DNA from: Heterodera schachtii
Taxonomy: Eukaryota; Nematoda; Chromadorea; Rhabditida; Heteroderidae
Direction: 5' to 3'
Length of the DNA: 64,000 bases
NCBI GenBank assembly: GCA_023374025.1
Contig: SIJG01000006.1
Coordinates: 2,107,102-2,171,101 of the forward strand
A program made the translations under genes and the position numbers. This document shows, piece after piece, positions 59,885 to 64,000 of this stretch. The notes beneath the pieces are model-generated. The model was not told the DNA's origin, made no database searches, and saw only the letters and a program-made list of their open reading frames with translations. Position 1 is the stretch's first letter. Each line of letters begins with the position of its first letter.

Positions 59885-60469
59885 TAGGGCTTCGACTTTT
59901 AGGTGCTAAAAACTACTAAAATTGGTAGGATTTAGGTTCTAAAAAACCTCCAAAATAGGTGCTAAAAATGGGAAAATAGGTGCCAAAAAGTTCCGAATTT
60001 AGGGGTTTAAATCGAAAATTTTCTTCAAAACGCAAAAATATTATGCCATATCATTAATGAGATACATAATTTTCAAAATCAAAAATTCTCGTCAAGAAAA
60101 TAAACAAATAATTTTGGAGATGAATTTTTGAGAAATTTTTCATTTCTCAGGGGTATATTTTTGAAAATTTTCAGTTCGATTCTTAGGAGTTTATTTTTTG
60201 AAAAAAATTTTGGGTCGCTTCTTAGGGGTCTATTTTTCCTTTTTATTGCATTTTTGTTAACAAATTTTGGGCAAAACGCCAAAATAGGTGAAAATAAGTT
60301 TTTAAAATTTTTTTTAGATTTTTAGGTGCTAAAAATAAAAACCTAGAAAATAGGTGCTAATAACTCGAAAAGTAGCTTAACAACAGCCCAAAAAAACATG
60401 TTTTTCGTGCGTTTCAGGCCACGGGGAGCTCAGGAAAAAATATGTAAAAATCTAAAAACCGAAGCCCTA
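59885..60469. mobile_element. hAT-like element, AGGTGCTAAAA family
   Basis: 585 bp. Ends TAGGGCTTCG and CGAAGCCCTA; flanks GTCATCAG (59877-59884) and GTCATAAG (60470-60477), 8 bp with one mismatch. The interior repeats AATAGGTGCTAAAA. Near the right end TTTTTCGTGCGTTTCAGGC is shared with the element at 31511-32120. A partial copy lies at 6840-7035. Confidence 0.8.
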
Positions 60470-61309
60470 GTCATAAGGTATATGAGATTAATTGAAGAGG
60501 TTTAATTATATGTTTTAAATTAATCGTGCCAATATTGGTCAATGAAAAAGCAAAATTTTTTGGAAAAATTGGTGAGATTTTCGTTTATACTCTATTAAAA
60601 CCCCAAATTATTTTATATTGTAGTAAAACATTATGCAAATTTATCAAAATTTAAAAGATTCTGAGGATTTTGCCCAAAAGCTTAAAATTTCTCAAAAAGC
60701 TACAAAAATCCTCAAATCCTCATTTTCAAAAAGATCCTCATTAACCTATCAAAAAGCCACAAAATGAGGATAAATCCTCGTATCTGGGAGCCCTGTTTTT
60801 GAGAGCACTTGCATGAATAGTGAAGGAAATTATTTGCTTTTATGAATATTCACCAAAATGAAATAAATCAGAAATTAACCCATATTTATTTAAATCTAAT
60901 ATGCCTGATGACTGATTTAGGAAAGGTACCACCAGAGCACGTTTATAAATCTACCATAATATTTTCATTTTGGAGCGTGTCTCATCGCTTTGCCATCTGT
61001 CTTAGCCACTATATAAAATTAAGGTTTTAAGAATTTTAAAATTTAATATGTAATTTATATGCAATATACCTATTTTATTGTATATAATAAAATATTTTAT
61101 AATAACATATAAATTTGAATAATAAAAATAAGAAATATGCATTAGCTATGCATTATAATTCCACTTTTTAAATGCCACAAATTTACATTTTACGTAAGCA
61201 TAGGAAGTAAACATTGACTGAAAATTGATTGGTAATTATTGTTTACAACTTTGCGAAGGGTTTTAGGGATTTGGAATGGCAGGAAATACAAAATGCTTTC
61301 ACAGCGTAC
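60470..61309. other. AT-rich intergenic DNA
   Basis: No gene or clear repeat. A stretch near 60655-60790 has several AAATCCTCA-like words, perhaps another decayed repeat. Confidence 0.4.
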
Positions 61310-61439
61310 GTGCCAATATTTTAAATGAATATTCGACTAATTGAAGCAATCCAATGAGAATGGAAATTGGTTGTGTTTATGAAGCATTTCCTTAATGGCA
61401 AGATGAGTTTTCTAGATTTTCTGAATTAAAAAAACCGGC

Positions 61440-61680
61440 CTTAATCCGTCCACGGGTGGTGGCTACTTAAGCCAACAATCCCTCCTCATCCGCTATCGGA
61501 TGTTGGCAGCTAAATCCATACACTCGGCCTATCTGTCCGTGGGTGGGAAGCAACGTAAGCCTCACAATCCCTCCTCACCCCTGCCCGGTGTTGGCAGCTA
61601 AAGCCATACACCCGGCCTACCCATCCGCGGGTGGTGGCAAATTAAGCCACGGTCGGCTCCAAGCTCATGGGTTTGGGACT
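61440..61680. repeat. Tandem repeat of about 90 bp, GC-richer than surroundings
   Basis: About two and a half units. Landmarks per unit are CGGCCT, TCCGYGGGTGG, AAGCC, CAATCCCTCCTCA, TGTTGGCAGCTAAA and CCATACAC. No coding frame is conserved across units. It may be a fragment of a satellite or of a non-LTR element. Confidence 0.7.
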
Positions 61681-62059
61681 TAAAAGTGAAGAAAGCAAAA
61701 AGAGAAATTGAAAAATACTTTGAAAAGAATTGTTCAAACATAATTAAATGACAAAAAATATGATAAGCAATAAAACTTTGCGCGTTTTGTGCGCTGTCGG
61801 CCCGCGGGGGATGTGCAAAAAATTGGTGTGACTGGTTCCTTTACCCGCGACAATCTGTGCCTTTGTACATTTTGTCGTGAGTAAATGATAAAAACCTTAG
61901 TTGTGCACAAGCGCCTTGGGGTTTTTGGATGAAAACGAGCGACCGAGAGCAAAAAACCGTTGCTCTTTTCGCATGAAAAACACCCAATCGGTCAAAAAAC
62001 TCTTGCGAATTGCTCTTATTTAAGTAGCTAGCTACTCGCTGCTGCTATTCGAAAAATGG

Positions 62060-62500
62060 AGCACTCCTTTGAACTGCCCGTCTTCCCCGCCGACGATTCT
62101 CTTCAATTGGTTGTATCTCCGGCCAACTCTGTGGCAACATACCCCGTCCCCTTTGGTCCGGATGTCGCGAAGTGCCGGAACTGGGTCCCAACCCGCACAA
62201 CCAGGTAGTGGAGGTGGCAGAAGACGCGGTTTCGGCTGCGTATTCGTCTGACCCCGAATTCGAGGTCGAAAGAATATGCGGCCAAAAGCGCGTCGACGGC
62301 CACCAATACTAGGTCGGCGTGTGACAAAATAATTTGTCGGGAAGGCGAGTGTGTCACAGCCCACGAGCGTTAACAGCTCAACAATCAACGACTGCGCAGA
62401 GGGGAGGGGTGGGGGCAGTAACACCTCGTTCCGCCGAACGGCCTTCCCTTCGCGCTCCCACGCTGGGGAGGGGGGGGGAAGGGGGGAAGCGACGTTTATA
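62060..62500. other. GC-rich island with chromodomain-like fragment
   Basis: Sharply higher GC than the window. On the plus strand a frame from 62056 starts MEHSFELPVFPADDSLQLVV. After a shift near 62205 it continues NPHNQVVEVAEDAVSAAY and then DPEFEVERICGQKRVDGHQY before a stop. The last part resembles the start of a chromodomain (E-F-x-V-E-x-I...DG-x-x-Y). The frame is broken and the domain is cut, so this is a fragment, perhaps from a transposon or a captured gene. The long minus-strand open frame here looks like a shadow. Confidence 0.4.
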
Positions 62501-63219
62501 ATATTTAAAATTGAGCAATGGGTATTGTTTGCCGTAAAGTTTGAATTCCATTTTCATTTATACAATAAACTTTTTCATAAATTTGCTTTGCATAATCAAT
62601 TGAAAGCAGCAACAATTCGTGTAAGATTAGCAAATTCTGTTCAGTGGTCAATTGAATTATGTCAGAACTAATTCGCTATTGTTTAAGATTTATATTTTTG
62701 CATTTTGTCCAAAACAAAAAAAATTTCATCCAAAAATGAAAAAATTTTGTTTTTTTGAAATATTCAATAATAAAATTAAATAAATATTCCCTTCAAATTA
62801 ATGTCTTTGATCTTATATTTTCCTATTTTTAGCATACCGTTCATTAAATCATTTCATTTGACAGAAAATCCGTTAGTAAAATTTAAGGGCTTTTATGCGA
62901 AATTTAAATTGTGAACTTAGAAATTTTTCTTTATTTTTTTTGAAAAAATTTGTCTTTTTACTTTTGCCTTTGGACTTAAAATTTTAAAATTATTTATTTT
63001 ATTATTATTTTTATTTTATTATTTTCCTTAATTTTCTTTCTTTTTTATTCATTTAAAATTCATTATTATATGTACATCGTCCCCATAGAAATGTTTATTC
63101 TCCATAAATACACTCAAAAACAAAATAAATGCCATCAATCAAAAAGTGTATTTGAAAATAGGAGAAATTAACAGACAAAGAAAGAAAGTAAATGAATTTT
63201 AAAGGAATAACACTCAGGT

Positions 63220-64000
63220 ATAAGATGACAGATAAAAGAGTAAAAAAGTTAGCACAATAGAAAGAAAAAAATTGTTTGGCATAGTAACCCACCCCCCAAT
63301 ACTCAGGAACGAATTTGAATTTTTTACATGTTTTCAGGGGTAATAGTTTACATGCACAAAAAAATTTTTCGTTCAATTGTTATCGTTTTTTGTTGCAAAT
63401 ACTAATCTTTTTTTGTGATTTTAAGCACATGAAAATCCGTTCACTTCTGGTCATTGTTAGTTAGTTATAAAGAGTGCTTACGCGTTTCATAAAACTGCCA
63501 TCCATCCATTTAAAAACTCGAGAAAATATCAAAAATATCCATGGAAATTTTCAAAATTGCTTTTTTTACTGTTGTTCTTTGTCTTTAAGTTTTCTCGATT
63601 CTTAAAAATTTGTCTTGAATTTTTTGATATGTGCGCAGAGGGGGGGGGGGGGGGGGGGGATTACTGTTTTAAGAACCGTGTCAGCTTAGTAATTGAGAAA
63701 AACTTTTCACAACCATCCTTTCAGATCACCTTTTCAATTTTCTTTTGTACTTTTTCGCGTTGCATTCAGATCAGACCCGCTGAAAATAAAAGAGGCGCAA
63801 ATAAAAAAATAGAAAAATGTTATTTTATATTTTGACTGCTTTTTTTAACGGTGAAAATCTTAAAACTAATTGTGAGCTCAAGTCTAATGAGAGTAGTCTT
63901 AAAATTTTTCCCATTTTAAATTGTTTCAAATAGCATAGTTTTTGTTGAATTATTTCAGAACTAATTAGTAATTAGTTATTGTTTTCGATTTAATTTTGTT
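63220..64000. repeat. Dispersed duplicate, copy 2
   Basis: Homologous to 51050-51630. It carries an extra central part, 63480-63690. The left edge of that part (GTGCTTACGCGTTTCATAAA) and its right edge (complement of GCTGACACGG) resemble the terminal repeats of the Mutator-like element at 16797. Confidence 0.65.
63640..63659. repeat. Poly-G run of about 20
   Basis: Uninterrupted G tract inside the duplicate; its partner at 51382-51391 has about ten. Likely length-variable. Confidence 0.9.

Larger units (their letters stand above)
61310..62655 (-). pseudogene. Scattered remnants of the 51.6-54.3 kb secreted-protein gene
   Basis: 61310-61405 matches the last exon around 51745-51890 (the AATATTCG, TTGAAGCA-TCCAAT-AGAATGGAAA and GAAGCATTTCCTTAA phrases) with deletions. 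62512-62655 matches the exon at 52740-52885 (GAGCAATGGGTATTGTTTGCC, about 60 further bases clearly aligned, frame broken). The two fragments are in the same order and orientation as in the parent gene but are separated by GC-rich foreign sequence. Confidence 0.7.

Noticed and set aside
62032..62424. 130-codon minus-strand open frame in the GC-rich island
   Set aside because: Low-complexity proline-rich reading with no family; the opposite strand gives a recognisable, though broken, domain.

Overview
The window is nuclear DNA of a nematode, most likely a plant-parasitic tylenchid (root-knot type). This rests on extreme AT-richness, short introns, several GC-AG introns, an NLP-2/NLP-22-type RPamide neuropeptide gene, an Sre-like chemoreceptor, paired UDP-glycosyltransferases and many small secreted-protein genes. 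The genus is an inference. Almost every gene is split into short exons, so gene models were built by joining exons by hand on frame, splice sites and paralogue comparison.

Layout, left to right. 1-573 (-): start of a secreted protein with helix-turn-helix (HTH)-like modules, running off the left edge. 1.6-4.2 kb (-): RPamide neuropeptide precursor with a hAT-like element in an intron. 5.3-5.9 kb (-): cysteine-rich extracellular-type fragment. 6.6 kb (-): small six-cysteine secreted peptide. 7.8-12.4 kb (+): large secreted multi-HTH gene with an internal 36-bp coding minisatellite. 12.8-16.6 kb (+): KDM7-type JmjC histone demethylase. 16.8-17.6 kb: Mutator-like element with a perfect 9-bp target duplication. 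18.8-21.4 kb (+): Sre-like receptor. 21.6 kb (-): tRNA-Asp(GTC). 22.2-29.3 kb: a duplicated small secreted-protein gene on both sides of a decaying BTB-BACK gene. 30.2-31.3 kb (-): multi-HTH pseudogene split by a foldback element. 33.2-39.7 kb (-): two tandem UDP-glycosyltransferases. 40.9-46 kb: cysteine-rich peptide gene, its truncated copy and a near-perfect 365-bp inverted repeat. 47.9-49.0 kb (+): another secreted HTH-module gene. 51.6-54.3 kb (-): secreted protein of unknown function. 54.4-59.7 kb: young, apparently intact Ty3/gypsy LTR retrotransposon. 59.9-64 kb: a hAT-like element, a GC-rich island and scattered fragments of the 51-54 kb locus.

The most interesting system is the family of secreted proteins built from about 60-residue HTH-like modules, found at four loci here. 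Modules are mostly one per exon with phase-1 introns on both sides. In the large copy the last module exon is phase-compatible with the first exon of a JmjC demethylase in which I see no PHD finger. The family could be secreted DNA-binding effectors, but that is inference. The second theme is heavy traffic of non-autonomous DNA elements: at least seven hAT-like elements with 8-bp target duplications and one Mutator-like element, several inside genes.
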